A stretch of 64,000 bases of DNA, taken from the NCBI RefSeq assembly GCF_006442205.1, contig NZ_VFVR01000003.1, forward strand, positions 496,001-560,000, read 5' to 3'. Numbering within the stretch: position 1 is the first letter of the stretch; every line of letters begins with the position of its first letter. Below the pieces are notes generated by a model, which saw only the letters and a list, made by a program, of their open reading frames with translations, had not been told where the DNA came from and did not search any database. This document shows, one piece after another, positions 28,931 through 38,125 of the stretch. Source of the DNA: Mesorhizobium sp. B2-3-12. GTDB lineage: Bacteria > Pseudomonadota > Alphaproteobacteria > Rhizobiales > Rhizobiaceae. Position numbers and translations under genes: made by a program.

Positions 28931-29788
28931 ATGAAAAAGATTCTCACCTCGCTGGCGCTGATCGGCCTCGTGGCCGCCGGCACAGCCGCCTTCGCGGCCG
29001 AAGAGGCGCACGACGCGGCGGCTCCGACGCATTTCCCGATCCACGAGCCGAAGGAAATGAGCTGGAGCTTCACTGGCCCGTTCGGCACCTATGACAAGGC
29101 GCAGCTGCAGCGCGGCCTGAAGGTCTACAAGGAAGTCTGCTCGGCCTGCCATTCGATGAACCTTGTGGCGTTCCGCACGCTGTCGGACCTCGGCTACAGC
29201 GACGCCCAGGTCAAGACTTTCGCGGCCGAATACACCATCCATGACGGTCCCAACGATGCCGGCGACATGTTCGACCGTCCCGGCAAGCCGTCGGACCATT
29301 TCCCGGCGCCGTTCGCCAACGAGGAAGCCGCGGCTGCCTCCAATGGCGGCGCGGCACCGCCCGACATGTCGCTGCTGGCCAAGGCGCGCGGCGTGGAACG
29401 GGGTTTTCCGCAGTTCGTCTTCGACATCTTCACCCAGTATGACGCGGGCGGCCCCGACTACATCCATTCGCTCCTGACCGGCTATGACGAGAAGCCGCCG
29501 GCCGGAATGGTCATTCCCGAAGGCACGCATTACAACCCGTACTTCATGTCGGGCGTGTCGCTGAAGATGCCCAAGCCGCTCTCCGACGGCCAGGTGACCT
29601 ATGACGACGGTTCGCCGCAAACCGTCGACCAGTACGCCCGTGATGTGTCGACCTTCCTGGCCTGGGCGGCCGAGCCGCACATGGAAGCCCGCAAGAAGAC
29701 CGGCTTCCGCGTGCTGGTGTTCCTGCTTCTGTTCGGCGCCCTGGTCTATCTGACCAAGCGCAAGGTCTGGGAAGCCGTCGCCCACTAA
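28931..29788 (+). CDS. petC: Cytochrome c1 of the bc1 complex
   Basis: 285 residues. A signal peptide (1-22, TAAFA) is followed by the haem motif CSACH at 70-74, the RP-loop region (about GKPSDHFPAPFANEEAA), the methionine ligand region YFMSGVSLKMPKPL and one C-terminal membrane anchor (about 258-275). It is third in petABC, 27 bases after petB. Confidence 0.95.
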   Translation: MKKILTSLALIGLVAAGTAAFAAEEAHDAAAPTHFPIHEPKEMSWSFTGPFGTYDKAQLQRGLKVYKEVCSACHSMNLVAFRTLSDLGYSDAQVKTFAAEYTIHDGPNDAGDMFDRPGKPSDHFPAPFANEEAAAASNGGAAPPDMSLLAKARGVERGFPQFVFDIFTQYDAGGPDYIHSLLTGYDEKPPAGMVIPEGTHYNPYFMSGVSLKMPKPLSDGQVTYDDGSPQTVDQYARDVSTFLAWAAEPHMEARKKTGFRVLVFLLLFGALVYLTKRKVWEAVAH

Positions 29789-29800
29789 GGCCTGTTGACC

Positions 29801-29916
29801 TTCAGGTCAGGCCGAGTCGAAAACGATGGCTTCCTGTGCTTCCGGTGCTCACGTACTTCAAGTACGCTCCGCTCCGGTTCTCGGAAACCATCGTTTTCGA
29901 CTCGGCCTGACCTGAA
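29801..29916. repeat. Large cruciform repeat with perfect 29-bp arms
   Basis: The left arm at 29801-29829 (starting TTCAGGTCAGGCCGAGTCGA) is the exact reverse complement of 29888-29916. The centre contains a second small palindrome, CGTACTTCAAGTACG, and the string CGGTGCTCACGTAC. A degenerate sibling lies at 60039-60154. It begins 12 bases after the petC stop. Confidence 0.9.
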
Positions 29917-29951
29917 TCTCAAAAGGCCTTGGCCGTTCAATGCACAAAGTG

Positions 29952-29975
29952 GGGCGTCGAGAGGCGCCCTTTCTG
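29952..29975 (+). terminator. Candidate terminator of petABC
   Basis: GGGCGTC and GGCGCCC form a 7-bp stem (one G-T pair) closed by a GAGA loop, followed by TTTCTGCTTTT. It lies downstream of the cruciform repeat. Confidence 0.6.
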
Positions 29976-30071
29976 CTTTTGAGGTGGATTACACCACCAC
30001 GCCTCGGCGGTGTCACATGGCCGTCACCGCACATCGCGATCCTGCGGCGCTCTCATCAAAGGATCACGCCC

Positions 30072-30767
30072 ATGAAAAGATACGCATCGCTCGCGGCAGG
30101 CCTGCTGCTGCTTGTCGTCGGCTCCGCGGCCCGTGCCGAAGACGCAAAACCGTTCATCACCAACAAGGATGTCGACCTGACGATGATCCTGCCGCCGCCG
30201 CCGGCCAATGATTCGGCCGAGACCAAGGCTGAACTTGGCGAGGTGCTGACCATGCAGGTCACGCGCACACCTCAGATGGAAGCCCGCGCCATCGCCGATG
30301 CCGAGGAAAACGTCTGGCGTTTCGCCGATGTCATGGGGCCGAATTTCAACAAGGACAAGCTGCCGAAATTCAGCGCCTTCTTCGATCGCGTGGTGGAGAC
30401 CGAAGGCGCCGTCGTCGACCCGGCAAAGGATGTCTGGAAGCGACCGCGCCCGCATCAACTCAGCGATCTCGTCAAGCCGGTGGTCAAGCTGTCGAGCTCC
30501 GGTTCCTGGCCGTCAGGGCACGCGACCGTCGGCACGATGATGGGCATCATCCTGTCCGACATGGTTCCGGAAAAGCGCGCCGAGATCATGGCCCGCGCGG
30601 CCGAGTTCGCCCACAACCGAATCGTCGGCGGCATCCATTATCCGTCCGACGTCGAGATGGGCAAGATTTCCGGCAGCGTGATCGCCGCGGTCCTGCTCAA
30701 CCGGGAGGATTTCAAGGCCGAGTACGAAGTGGCCAGGGCCGAGCTTCGGTCCGATCTCGGCATGTAG
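30072..30767 (+). CDS. Class A (PAP2-type) acid phosphatase
   Basis: 231 residues. A signal peptide (1-22, ARA) points to the periplasm. The three conserved blocks of the PAP2 class A acid phosphatases are present: KDVWKRPRP, then PSGHATVG, then a block ending HNRIVGGIHYPSD with catalytic His and Asp. It probably removes phosphate from small organic esters. ATG at 30072 is chosen over a longer frame from 29940. It ends 28 bases before a terminator. Confidence 0.9.
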   Translation: MKRYASLAAGLLLLVVGSAARAEDAKPFITNKDVDLTMILPPPPANDSAETKAELGEVLTMQVTRTPQMEARAIADAEENVWRFADVMGPNFNKDKLPKFSAFFDRVVETEGAVVDPAKDVWKRPRPHQLSDLVKPVVKLSSSGSWPSGHATVGTMMGIILSDMVPEKRAEIMARAAEFAHNRIVGGIHYPSDVEMGKISGSVIAAVLLNREDFKAEYEVARAELRSDLGM

Positions 30768-30795
30768 GGTTTGGCAAATAACCATCCGTTCGAGC

Positions 30796-30820
30796 GGGGC
30801 GCCTTCGGGCGCCCCTTTTT
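30796..30820 (+). terminator. Terminator of the acid phosphatase gene
   Basis: GGGGCGCC - TTCG - GGCGCCCC followed by TTTTT is a textbook intrinsic terminator with a UUCG tetraloop. Confidence 0.93.
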
Positions 30821-30997
30821 CGTGGCTGCGCCAACGGCAGGAAAAATCGCCGACGTCTGCTCCCAGGCCCTGATCAAATCCTTTGCCGGATGCGCTTGTT
30901 TCGGCCGCCACATCGCGCTAGCCGTTGTCGGTCGCGCCGGGTTACGATCGGCCCCGCGCCGTTTTACTTTGTCAGCCGGATCATTCGGAGCCGCTTC

Positions 30998-31543
30998 ATG
31001 AAACCTTCTCTCGAAGACACGCTGCTGGCGTCGATCCGCACCATTCCGGACTATCCCAAGCCCGGCATCCTGTTTCGCGACATCACCACGCTGCTCGGCA
31101 ATGCGCGCGCCTTCCGCCGCGCCATCGACGAGCTGGTGCATCCCTATGCCGGGCAGAAGATCGACAAGATCGCCGGCATCGAGGCGCGGGGCTTCATCCT
31201 TGGCGGCGCCGTCGCGCACCAGCTCTCGGCCGGCTTCGTGCCGATCCGCAAGAAGGGCAAGCTGCCCTATGAGACGGTGCGCGTCGCCTACAGCCTGGAA
31301 TACGGGCTGGACGAGATGGAGATGCACAAGGACGGCGTCGCGCCCGGCGAGAAGGTGATCCTTGTCGACGACCTCATCGCCACCGGCGGCACGGCGGAAG
31401 CGGCGGTCAAGCTGCTGCGCCAGATCGGCGCGGACATCCTCGCCGCCTGCTTCGTCATCGACCTGCCGGATCTGGGTGGACGCGCCAAGCTCGAAGCGCT
31501 GGGTGTTCCGGTGAGGACGCTGATCGGGTTCGAGGGGCATTAG
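30998..31543 (+). CDS. apt: Adenine phosphoribosyltransferase
   Basis: 181 residues. It converts adenine and PRPP to AMP in purine salvage. The PRPP-binding loop [14 protein letters not shown] is present, as is the APT N-terminus [22 protein letters not shown] at 30998 follows CGGAG and gives the normal length. It is convergent with the MaoC-like pair. Confidence 0.95.
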   Translation: MKPSLEDTLLASIRTIPDYPKPGILFRDITTLLGNARAFRRAIDELVHPYAGQKIDKIAGIEARGFILGGAVAHQLSAGFVPIRKKGKLPYETVRVAYSLEYGLDEMEMHKDGVAPGEKVILVDDLIATGGTAEAAVKLLRQIGADILAACFVIDLPDLGGRAKLEALGVPVRTLIGFEGH

Positions 31544-31547
31544 TGTT

Positions 31548-31602
31548 GGGAATAGTGAATAGTGAATAAGCGTTGCGCTCACTCACTACTCACTACTCAC
31601 CT
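31548..31602. repeat. Imperfect inverted repeat of heptamers
   Basis: Two heptamers AATAGTG on the left face CACTACT heptamers on the right across a short centre, forming an imperfect hairpin between apt and the MaoC-like gene. It includes the last codons of the latter. It may work as a shared transcript end. Confidence 0.5.
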
Positions 31603-32050
31603 TCACCAGCACGGCGCTTTCGAACTCCAGCACCTTGGCGCCGTTCGAATCGGAGGCCTCGCAGAGCAGCGCCAGCAGCCGCCAGCCCGGGCGCGACGCG
31701 ATCGGGCGGTGGGAAAGCGCGGTGCGCGTGAAAGTGATGGTTTGCCCGGCATAAACGGGTTTCAGCCACTTCAGGTTCTTGAAGCCGGGCGAGGGGCCGA
31801 ATTCGGGCACCGCGCCGTCCCAGCCTTCGGCGTCCAGGCGGGTCTCCAGGTTCAGCTTCATCCAGGTGGCGGCGGTGTGCCAGCCGGAGGCGCAAAGCCC
31901 GCCGAGCACGCTTTTCCGGGCGGCTTCCTCGTCGATGTGGAAGATCTGCGGGTCGTACTTGCGGGCGAACGCCTTGATCGCGTCGGCCTCGAATGTGTGC
32001 GAGCCCAGCGTCACCGTGGTGCCGATGCGGAAGAATTCGTCCAAGGTCAT
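31586..32050 (-). CDS. MaoC-like hot-dog dehydratase 2
   Basis: 154 residues with a single hot-dog fold. The MaoC-like hydratase block AIKAFARKYDPQIFHIDEEAARKSVLGGLCASGWHT carries the conserved Asp and His. It probably hydrates or binds a 2-enoyl-CoA, but the true substrate is unknown. It overlaps the upstream paralogue by 4 bases. The pair may form a heterodimer. Confidence 0.85.
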   Translation of the reverse strand: MTLDEFFRIGTTVTLGSHTFEADAIKAFARKYDPQIFHIDEEAARKSVLGGLCASGWHTAATWMKLNLETRLDAEGWDGAVPEFGPSPGFKNLKWLKPVYAGQTITFTRTALSHRPIASRPGWRLLALLCEASDSNGAKVLEFESAVLVKVSSE

Positions 32051-32517
32051 GACAGGTTACCCGCGGCATCGCGTGTCAGGAACATGACGGAGTTCTCCAA
32101 CTCGAAAACGCTTTCGCCGCGTTGGTTGACCAGTTCGCTGCGCATGGTGACGAAGCCCAGTTGGGGCTTGGATTTCGACAGGCGCCTGGCCAGGACCACG
32201 AGGTTGCCCCGCAGCGTATCGCCGGCCAGCACCGGCTTCTTCCACTTGACCTGATCGACGCCAGGCGCGCCCTGGCAGGTGGAGTCCAACAGGAAGGCAT
32301 CGCACAGCATGCGCATGAACATGGCGCATGTGTGCCAGCCCGAGGCCGAGAGGCCACCGAGGATGCTGGCCTTGCCAGCTTGCTCGTCGAGATGCATCGG
32401 CTGCGCATCGAATTCGCTGGCGAATTCGATAATCTCCGCCGCGCTTACCTGTTTGGCGCCGAGGTCGAACGAGGCACCCTCGACGAAATCCTCATAGGCC
32501 CATGTCTTTGCGGTCAT
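32047..32517 (-). CDS. MaoC-like hot-dog dehydratase 1
   Basis: 156 residues, a paralogue of the next gene with the same motif (IIEFASEFDAQPMHLDEQ, ILGGLSASGWHT). ATG at 32517 (MTAKTWAYEDF) is chosen because the extra upstream residues of the longer frame to 32583 look non-coding. The two genes are translationally coupled. Confidence 0.85.
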   Translation of the reverse strand: MTAKTWAYEDFVEGASFDLGAKQVSAAEIIEFASEFDAQPMHLDEQAGKASILGGLSASGWHTCAMFMRMLCDAFLLDSTCQGAPGVDQVKWKKPVLAGDTLRGNLVVLARRLSKSKPQLGFVTMRSELVNQRGESVFELENSVMFLTRDAAGNLS

Positions 32518-32631
32518 GTCGGCAATCCGGTTGAATCCCAAGGATCGGGCAACCCGGATGCAGGCCGGCGGCGTTTTGGTCAAGTCCTTTCTGGTGAGCC
32601 AGCATGGAGCAGCCGGCGCCGGCGGCGGTGG

Positions 32632-33606
32632 TCAGAGCCAGCCGCGGCGGCGGAAATACCAGAAGGGCAGGATCGCGGACAGGATCATCATGGCGATGGC
32701 GAAGGGATAGCCGAACTCCCATTTCAGCTCGGGAATGACGTCGAAATTCATGCCGTAGATCGAGGCGACGAGTGTCGGCGGCAGGAAGATGACGGCGGCG
32801 ACCGAGAAGATCTTGATGATGGCGTTCTGCTCGATCGAGATCATGCCGAGCGTGGCGTCGAGCAGGAAGGAGATCTTCTGCGACAGGAAGGTGGCGTGGT
32901 CGGCGAGCGACAGCACGTCGCGCGACAGCGTCTTGATGCGGGCGCGCACATCCTTGCTCATCTTGGTCTGGGTCGCGACATGGGCGAGGAAACCCGCCAG
33001 GCGCTGCAGCGAGATCAGGCTGTCGCGGACGGAGGAGGCGATGTCTTCCTTGCGGCCGATCGCTTTCAGGAGTTCCTGGAAGTCGCGGTTGCGCTTCGAC
33101 ACCTTGGTCGAACGTGCTTCGAAAATATCGCGCGAAATCACTTCCACGTCGCGGCCTGCGCGTTCCAGGATGTCGGCGAGACGGTCGACGATCGCTTCCA
33201 GCAGGCCGATCAGGATGGTGTCGCCGCTTGTGCAGCCGGTCGCCACCTTTTCGGCGCGTAGCGGGAAGGTCTTGAAGGCCTTGGGTTCATGATAGCGAAT
33301 GGTGATCAGCCTTTTGCCGGCGAGCGCGAAGGTGACCGGCGACATCAGGGGATCGTCGACCTCGGTCTGCGCGGGCAGGGTGGCGGTCATGAAATAGGCG
33401 CCGTCCTCGATGTAGAGGCGGCTGGAAATCTCGATCTCCTCCATCTCCTCGCGGGTCGGGATGGCGACGCCGAGCCAGCTTTCGATGGTGGCCTCTTCCT
33501 CCTTGGTCGGATTGAAGAGATCGGCCCAGACGATCTTGTCGCCATCCGCCGCGAAATCGTCGGTGAGGCGCAGGCGATCATTGTCGACGGCGAAGGCTTT
33601 GATCAT
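32632..33606 (-). CDS. corA: CorA-family magnesium/metal transporter
   Basis: 324 residues. A long helical cytoplasmic domain is followed by two C-terminal membrane helices. The selectivity motif YGMNF follows the first helix, and the protein ends with a basic tail (YFRRRGWL). It is an inner-membrane homopentameric Mg2+ (or Co2+/Ni2+) channel in the family. It is monocistronic, and no riboswitch is evident in the 180 bases upstream. Confidence 0.92.
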   Translation of the reverse strand: MIKAFAVDNDRLRLTDDFAADGDKIVWADLFNPTKEEEATIESWLGVAIPTREEMEEIEISSRLYIEDGAYFMTATLPAQTEVDDPLMSPVTFALAGKRLITIRYHEPKAFKTFPLRAEKVATGCTSGDTILIGLLEAIVDRLADILERAGRDVEVISRDIFEARSTKVSKRNRDFQELLKAIGRKEDIASSVRDSLISLQRLAGFLAHVATQTKMSKDVRARIKTLSRDVLSLADHATFLSQKISFLLDATLGMISIEQNAIIKIFSVAAVIFLPPTLVASIYGMNFDVIPELKWEFGYPFAIAMMILSAILPFWYFRRRGWL

Positions 33607-33788
33607 CGCCAGATTTCCCTGCCAAAGCTGCGCTCGGATAGACGCATCGTGTCGGATTTCACAGGGCAGGCCCTTTCGACGAGAGCGCCGACCGCGTGCA
33701 GCAGCCGATTAGACCCGCGATGTGACAAGGTCAAGGCAGGGCAAAAAGCCGTAGCCAGCCAGCGTGGCTGATCACGGGGTCGAGCCCG

Positions 33789-34892
33789 TCAGGTGTTGAA
33801 CTTGAACAACAGCACGTCGCCGTCCTGGACGACATATTCCTTGCCTTCGTCGCGCGCCTTGCCGGCTTCCTTGGCCGCCACCTCGCCGCCGAGCGTGACA
33901 TAGTCGTTGTAGGCGATGGTCTGGGCGCGGATGAAGCCGCGCTCGAAATCGGTGTGGATGACGCCGGCGGCTTGCGGGGCCTTGTCGCCCCTGTGGATGG
34001 TCCAGGCGCGCGTTTCCTTCGGACCGGCGGTGAAATAGGTGATCAGATGCAACAGGTCGTAGCCGGCGCGGATGACCTTGTTGAGGCCCGGCTCGTCGAG
34101 GCCGAGCGAGGACAGGAACTCCATCTCTTCCTCGTCCGAAAGCTGGGCGACCTCGGCTTCGATCGCGGCCGAGATCACCACCGTGCCGGCGCCCTGCGCG
34201 GTTGCCATCTTTTCCACGGCCCTGGTGTGCTCGTTGCCGGTCGCGGCATCGGCCTCGGCGACGTTGCAGACATAGAGCACGGGGTGCGAGGTCAGAAGGT
34301 TCAGCCCCTGCAAGATGCGCAGGTCCTCCGCCGAAATGCCCTTGAGCAGGATGCGGGTCGGCTTGCCGGCCTGCAGCAGCTCGAGCGCCGCCTCCATCAT
34401 CGGCAGCACCGTGGTGGCTTCCTTGTCCTTGCTGCCGGCGCGCTTGCGGATCTGCACGATGCGGCGCTCGAGGCTGTCGAGGTCGGCGAGCATCAGCTCG
34501 GTCTCGACCGTCTCGGCGTCGGCGACCGGGTCGATGCGGCCCTCGACATGGGTGATGTCGTCATCCTCGAAGCAGCGCAGCACATGCACGATGGCGTCGA
34601 CCTCGCGGATGTTGGCGAGGAACTGGTTGCCCAGCCCTTCGCCCTTGGAGGCGCCGCGCACCAGGCCGGCAATGTCGACGAAGGAGATGCGGGTCGGGAT
34701 GATCTCCTTCGACTTGGCGATCTCGGCGATCTTCCGCAGGCGCGGATCGGGCACCGCCACCTCGCCTGTATTCGGTTCGATGGTGCAGAAGGGGTAGTTG
34801 GCGGCCTGCGCGGCGGCCGTCCTCGTCAGCGCGTTGAAGAGCGTCGACTTGCCGACATTGGGCAAGCCAACGATGCCGCATTTGAAACCCAT
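33789..34892 (-). CDS. ychF: Redox-responsive ribosome-binding ATPase YchF
   Basis: 367 residues. The Obg-like P-loop GLPNVGKST is at the N-terminus, followed by DIAGLVRGASKGEGLGNQFL (switch II) and the YchF-specific ATP-binding NVAE motif. The C-terminal TGS domain ends VVQDGDVLLFKFNT. It is encoded after pth, an arrangement conserved in many bacteria (rplY-pth-ychF). Confidence 0.96.
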   Translation of the reverse strand: MGFKCGIVGLPNVGKSTLFNALTRTAAAQAANYPFCTIEPNTGEVAVPDPRLRKIAEIAKSKEIIPTRISFVDIAGLVRGASKGEGLGNQFLANIREVDAIVHVLRCFEDDDITHVEGRIDPVADAETVETELMLADLDSLERRIVQIRKRAGSKDKEATTVLPMMEAALELLQAGKPTRILLKGISAEDLRILQGLNLLTSHPVLYVCNVAEADAATGNEHTRAVEKMATAQGAGTVVISAAIEAEVAQLSDEEEMEFLSSLGLDEPGLNKVIRAGYDLLHLITYFTAGPKETRAWTIHRGDKAPQAAGVIHTDFERGFIRAQTIAYNDYVTLGGEVAAKEAGKARDEGKEYVVQDGDVLLFKFNT

Positions 34893-34987
34893 TGTGTCCG
34901 GTCCTATCGGGAAAGCGAAATTTGATGAGGGCTATGGGCGATAGGGGTCGGGAACGTCAAGCCCTGTAACGCCGATGGTCCCGCGAC

Positions 34988-35710
34988 TCAGTCCTTGTTG
35001 CCGAAGAGTTTCTTCAGCATCGCGGCCATCGGGCCGGTGTCGGACAGCTTGGCGGGCGCCTGCTGGGGGCGGGCCTGACGGACGTGGCTTTGCTGTTTCG
35101 GAGCCTGTTTTTGCGCCGGCTTTTCCGGTTCGGCGCCGGCCTTGCCTTGCACGGCAAGGGCGGCCTTGTTCATGAAGCCGGATTCGTCGCCCTTGACGAT
35201 CATCGCGGCGTTGTCGGCGATGGCGTCGAGCAGCGGGTCGAGCCATTCGCGGTCGGCCTTGGCGAAATCGCCCAGCACATGATGCTGGACCATTTCCTTG
35301 ACGCCGGGATGGCCGACGCCGATGCGCACGCGGCGATAGGTATTGCCGACATGGCCATCGATCGAGCGGATGCCGTTGTGGCCACCGGCACCGCCGCCGG
35401 TCTTGATGCGCAATTTGCCCTCGGCGAGATCGATCTCGTCATAGAAAACGGTGAGGGCGGAGGGAGCGAGCTTGTAGAAGCGCAGCGCCTCGCCGACGGA
35501 CTGGCCGGACAGGTTCATGAAGGTCTGCGGCTTGATCAGGATGATCTTTTCGCCGCCGAGCGTGCCTTCGGCGATCAGGCCCTGGAACTTCTTCGACCAG
35601 GGCGAAAAGGAATGGCGGCGGGCGATAGCGTCCGCCGCCATGAAGCCGACATTGTGCCGGTTTTCAGCGTATTTCGCGCCCGGATTGCCGAGGCCTGCAA
35701 ATACAAGCAT
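34988..35710 (-). CDS. pth: Peptidyl-tRNA hydrolase
   Basis: 240 residues. It releases peptides from stalled peptidyl-tRNA. The motifs [19 protein letters not shown] (catalytic His), [16 protein letters not shown] and [12 protein letters not shown] are intact. A Lys/Gln/Pro-rich C-terminal tail of about 45 residues is added to the usual core, as in other rhizobia. Confidence 0.96.
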   Translation of the reverse strand: MLVFAGLGNPGAKYAENRHNVGFMAADAIARRHSFSPWSKKFQGLIAEGTLGGEKIILIKPQTFMNLSGQSVGEALRFYKLAPSALTVFYDEIDLAEGKLRIKTGGGAGGHNGIRSIDGHVGNTYRRVRIGVGHPGVKEMVQHHVLGDFAKADREWLDPLLDAIADNAAMIVKGDESGFMNKAALAVQGKAGAEPEKPAQKQAPKQQSHVRQARPQQAPAKLSDTGPMAAMLKKLFGNKD

Positions 35711-35734
35711 CGTCGTCTCCGGGCGTGAAAGGAG

Positions 35735-36376
35735 TTACTTCTCTTCGGCGGCGGGAGCCGCTTCAGGAGCCGCGGCCTCGACCGTCTCTTCCGTCTCCGG
35801 CTTCATCGCCGACGAACCGGCGACGGTCGCGATGGTGAAGTCGCGGTCGGAGATCACCGGCTTGACGCCGGCCGGCAGCTTGACCGCCGAGATGTGGATC
35901 GAATCGCCGATGTCGGCGCCGGTGAGATCGACGGTGATGAATTCCGGAATCGCATTGGCCGGGCAGTGGAACTCGACTTCGTGACGCACGATGTTGAGCA
36001 CGCCGCCGCGCTTGATGCCGGGCGACTTGTCTTCATTGATGAAGTGCACGGGAACATCGACGTTGACTTCGGTATCCTTGCCGATGCGCAGGAAGTCGAC
36101 ATGGACAGGGAAATCCTTGACCGGGTCGAGCTGAAAATCCTTCGGCAGAACCTGGATCTTCTTGCCGCCGACATCGATCGTGGCGACCGTGGTCAGGAAC
36201 CCGCCGCCATGGATCTTGTAGTAGACGTCCTTGTAGTTCAGCGCAATCGCCAGGGGAGGCTGCTTGTCGCCGTAAATCACTGCAGGCACTTTACCATCGC
36301 GGCGAACTGCACGGGCGGACCCCTTACCGACCTGTTCGCGCGCTTCGGCCTTGAGCTCGTAAGTATCGTGGCTCAT
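35735..36376 (-). CDS. rplY: 50S ribosomal protein L25 (general stress protein CTC type)
   Basis: 213 residues with the 5S rRNA-binding L25 domain ([27 protein letters not shown]) and a C-terminal TL5/CTC domain. The tail is acidic Ala/Glu-rich. It is first in rplY-pth-ychF, with 24 bases to pth. A possible promoter lies about 190 bases upstream, implying a long leader. Confidence 0.95.
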   Translation of the reverse strand: MSHDTYELKAEAREQVGKGSARAVRRDGKVPAVIYGDKQPPLAIALNYKDVYYKIHGGGFLTTVATIDVGGKKIQVLPKDFQLDPVKDFPVHVDFLRIGKDTEVNVDVPVHFINEDKSPGIKRGGVLNIVRHEVEFHCPANAIPEFITVDLTGADIGDSIHISAVKLPAGVKPVISDRDFTIATVAGSSAMKPETEETVEAAAPEAAPAAEEK

Positions 36377-36563
36377 GGTTTTTCCTTTCGCGTGTTATGG
36401 AGCGCCTACGGTTGGTGATGTGCCAGGCCGTAAACGTCGAAAGCCGCCGGACCTCGATGTCCGAATGCCGGAAACCGCAGCGAGCGGATCTTTGTTCGGG
36501 ATCACAAGGGGAAGGCAGCCTTCCGCCGCGTTGCCTCCAAGGGTGTCTACGCGGGTGGCGGCT

Positions 36564-36591
36564 CTATAGCGGAAGGCGGGCGAGGGTGCAA
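36564..36591 (-). promoter_or_regulatory. Candidate promoter for rplY-pth-ychF
   Basis: On the minus strand TTGCAC (36591-36586) and CTATAG (36569-36564) are separated by 16 bases, a good match to the rhizobial housekeeping pattern. It would give a 5' leader of about 180 bases. Confidence 0.5.
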
Positions 36592-36613
36592 GCGGCGGCC
36601 GGAGGGGCCGCCA

Positions 36614-37042
36614 CTACCGCTCGCCAGTCAAGGCATCGCACAGCGCCTGGACCTGCCGGTTCAGGGCGTCGAGCTCGGCCAGTGTCATGCCCGAGCGTTC
36701 GACCAGTGTCTCGTTCAGGCAGTTGCACTGGACAAGCAGCTTGCGGCCGGCTGCCGTCAGGTCGACCTGCACCTGGCGCTCGTCGGTCTGGCTGCGCTGG
36801 CGGGTCACCAGGCCGGCCTGTTCCATTCGCTTGACCAGCGGCGTGACCGTGCTCGATTCCAGGGCGAGCCTGTGCGCAATCCTGCCGACAGACATGCCGT
36901 CGGCCTCGCCCAGCGCGTTGAGCACGAGATATTGCGGATAGGTGATGCCCATCTCGTCCAGCATCGGCTTGTAGGTGCGATTGATCGCCATTGAGGTGGC
37001 GTAGAGGGTGAAGCAGAGCTGATTGTCCAGCGGAAGAGGCAC
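36614..37042 (-). CDS. MarR-family transcriptional regulator
   Basis: 142 residues. The winged helix-turn-helix includes MGITYPQYLVLNALGEAD, VGRIAHRLALESSTVTPLVKRME and the wing TRQRSQTDERQVQVDLT. A Cys sits near the N-terminus (LDNQLCFTLYATS), as in OhrR-type peroxide sensors, and another lies further on. It is divergent from an alpha/beta hydrolase, with motif repeats in the shared promoter region. Confidence 0.9.
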   Translation of the reverse strand: MPLPLDNQLCFTLYATSMAINRTYKPMLDEMGITYPQYLVLNALGEADGMSVGRIAHRLALESSTVTPLVKRMEQAGLVTRQRSQTDERQVQVDLTAAGRKLLVQCNCLNETLVERSGMTLAELDALNRQVQALCDALTGER

Positions 37043-37093
37043 GACGCGTTCCTTTGCCGATTAAGCGTCCATGACATGTACCACGAAAAATGA

Positions 37094-37175
37094 TATCGCG
37101 ATACATATTTTTCTGGACAAGGAGATCGAGCTGCCTTAGCGGTGTCTATGTCGCGATATTGTTTATTGCGATATC
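37094..37175. promoter_or_regulatory. Repeated GCGATAT motifs, probable MarR operators
   Basis: TATCGCGATA at 37094-37103 is a perfect 10-base palindrome. TGTCGCGATATTG lies at about 37149-37161 and TTGCGATATC at 37166-37175. All share the core CGCGATA or TGCGATA. They lie between marR and the hydrolase and could control both. Confidence 0.65.
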
Positions 37176-37194
37176 AAATCAAATGGAGATTGAG

Positions 37195-38052
37195 ATGACC
37201 TCGCAGACCAAATCCGGCTCAGGCAGCGGCACGATCACCACCAAGGACGGCACGCGGATCTATTACAAGGACTGGGGAACCGGTCAGCCCATCGTCTTCC
37301 ATCACGGCTGGCCGCTGAGCGGCGACGACTGGGATGCCCAGATGCTGTTCTTCCTGGCGCAGGGCTACCGCGTCATCGCCCATGACCGGCGCGGCCACGG
37401 CCGGTCGACGCAGACCGATATCGGCAACGAGATGGACACCTATGCCGCCGACGTGGCTGAACTTGCCGCGCATCTCGACCTCAGGGACGCCATCCATGTC
37501 GGCCATTCGACCGGCGGCGGCGAAGTGGCGCGTTATGTTGCCCGGTATGGAGCGGGCGGCCGGGTTGCCAAGGCCGCGTTGCTCGGCGCGGTGCCGCCGA
37601 TCATGCTCAAGACCGCAGCCAATCCCGGCGGCCTTCCCATCGAGGTGTTCGACGGCTTCCGCGCCGGCGTCGCGGGCAATCGCGCGCAGCTTTACGTGGA
37701 TGTTCCCGCCGGCCCGTTCTACGGGTTCAACCGGCCGGGCGCCGCGGTCTCGCAGGGCGTGATCGACAATTGGTACCGCCAGGGCATGATGGGTGGCACC
37801 AAGGCGCATTATGATTGCATCAAGGCCTTCTCGGAAACCGATTTCACCGAGGATCTGAAGGCGATCGAGGTGCCGGTGCTGGTCATGCACGGCGACGACG
37901 ACCAGATCGTTCCGATCGCCGATTCGGCGCTGCTGGCGATCAAGCTGCTCAGGAAGGGCGAGCTCAAGGTCTACAAGGGCTTTCCACACGGCATGGCCAC
38001 GACGCATGCGGACGTCATCAACGCCGACCTGCTGGCCTTCTTCAAGGCCTGA
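37195..38052 (+). CDS. Alpha/beta hydrolase (non-haem chloroperoxidase type)
   Basis: 285 residues. The nucleophile elbow is GHSTGGGE, the oxyanion region is [12 protein letters not shown], the acid is in HGDDDQIVP and the His in [10 protein letters not shown], forming a full Ser-Asp-His triad. This subfamily hydrolyses esters and can show perhydrolase activity. ATG at 37195 follows GGAGATTGAG. It is divergent from marR, which probably regulates it. Confidence 0.9.
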   Translation: MTSQTKSGSGSGTITTKDGTRIYYKDWGTGQPIVFHHGWPLSGDDWDAQMLFFLAQGYRVIAHDRRGHGRSTQTDIGNEMDTYAADVAELAAHLDLRDAIHVGHSTGGGEVARYVARYGAGGRVAKAALLGAVPPIMLKTAANPGGLPIEVFDGFRAGVAGNRAQLYVDVPAGPFYGFNRPGAAVSQGVIDNWYRQGMMGGTKAHYDCIKAFSETDFTEDLKAIEVPVLVMHGDDDQIVPIADSALLAIKLLRKGELKVYKGFPHGMATTHADVINADLLAFFKA

Positions 38053-38072
38053 ATCCTTCCCGCTTGAACGAA

Positions 38073-38102
38073 AAAGGCACCCGCCATGTGGCGGGTGCCT
38101 TT
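38073..38102. terminator. Bidirectional terminator between hydrolase and fsr
   Basis: AGGCACCCGCC / GGCGGGTGCCT with an ATGT loop has TTT after it on the + strand and a run of five T on the minus strand, so it can end both convergent transcripts. Confidence 0.9.
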
Positions 38103-38125
38103 GCCTGGACCTAACTCGGATGATT

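Noticed and set aside
36594-36612. GGCGGCC/GGCCGCC hairpin at the marR stop as a terminator
   Set aside because: The 7-bp stem is real, but no T-run follows on the minus strand, so I do not call it a terminator.
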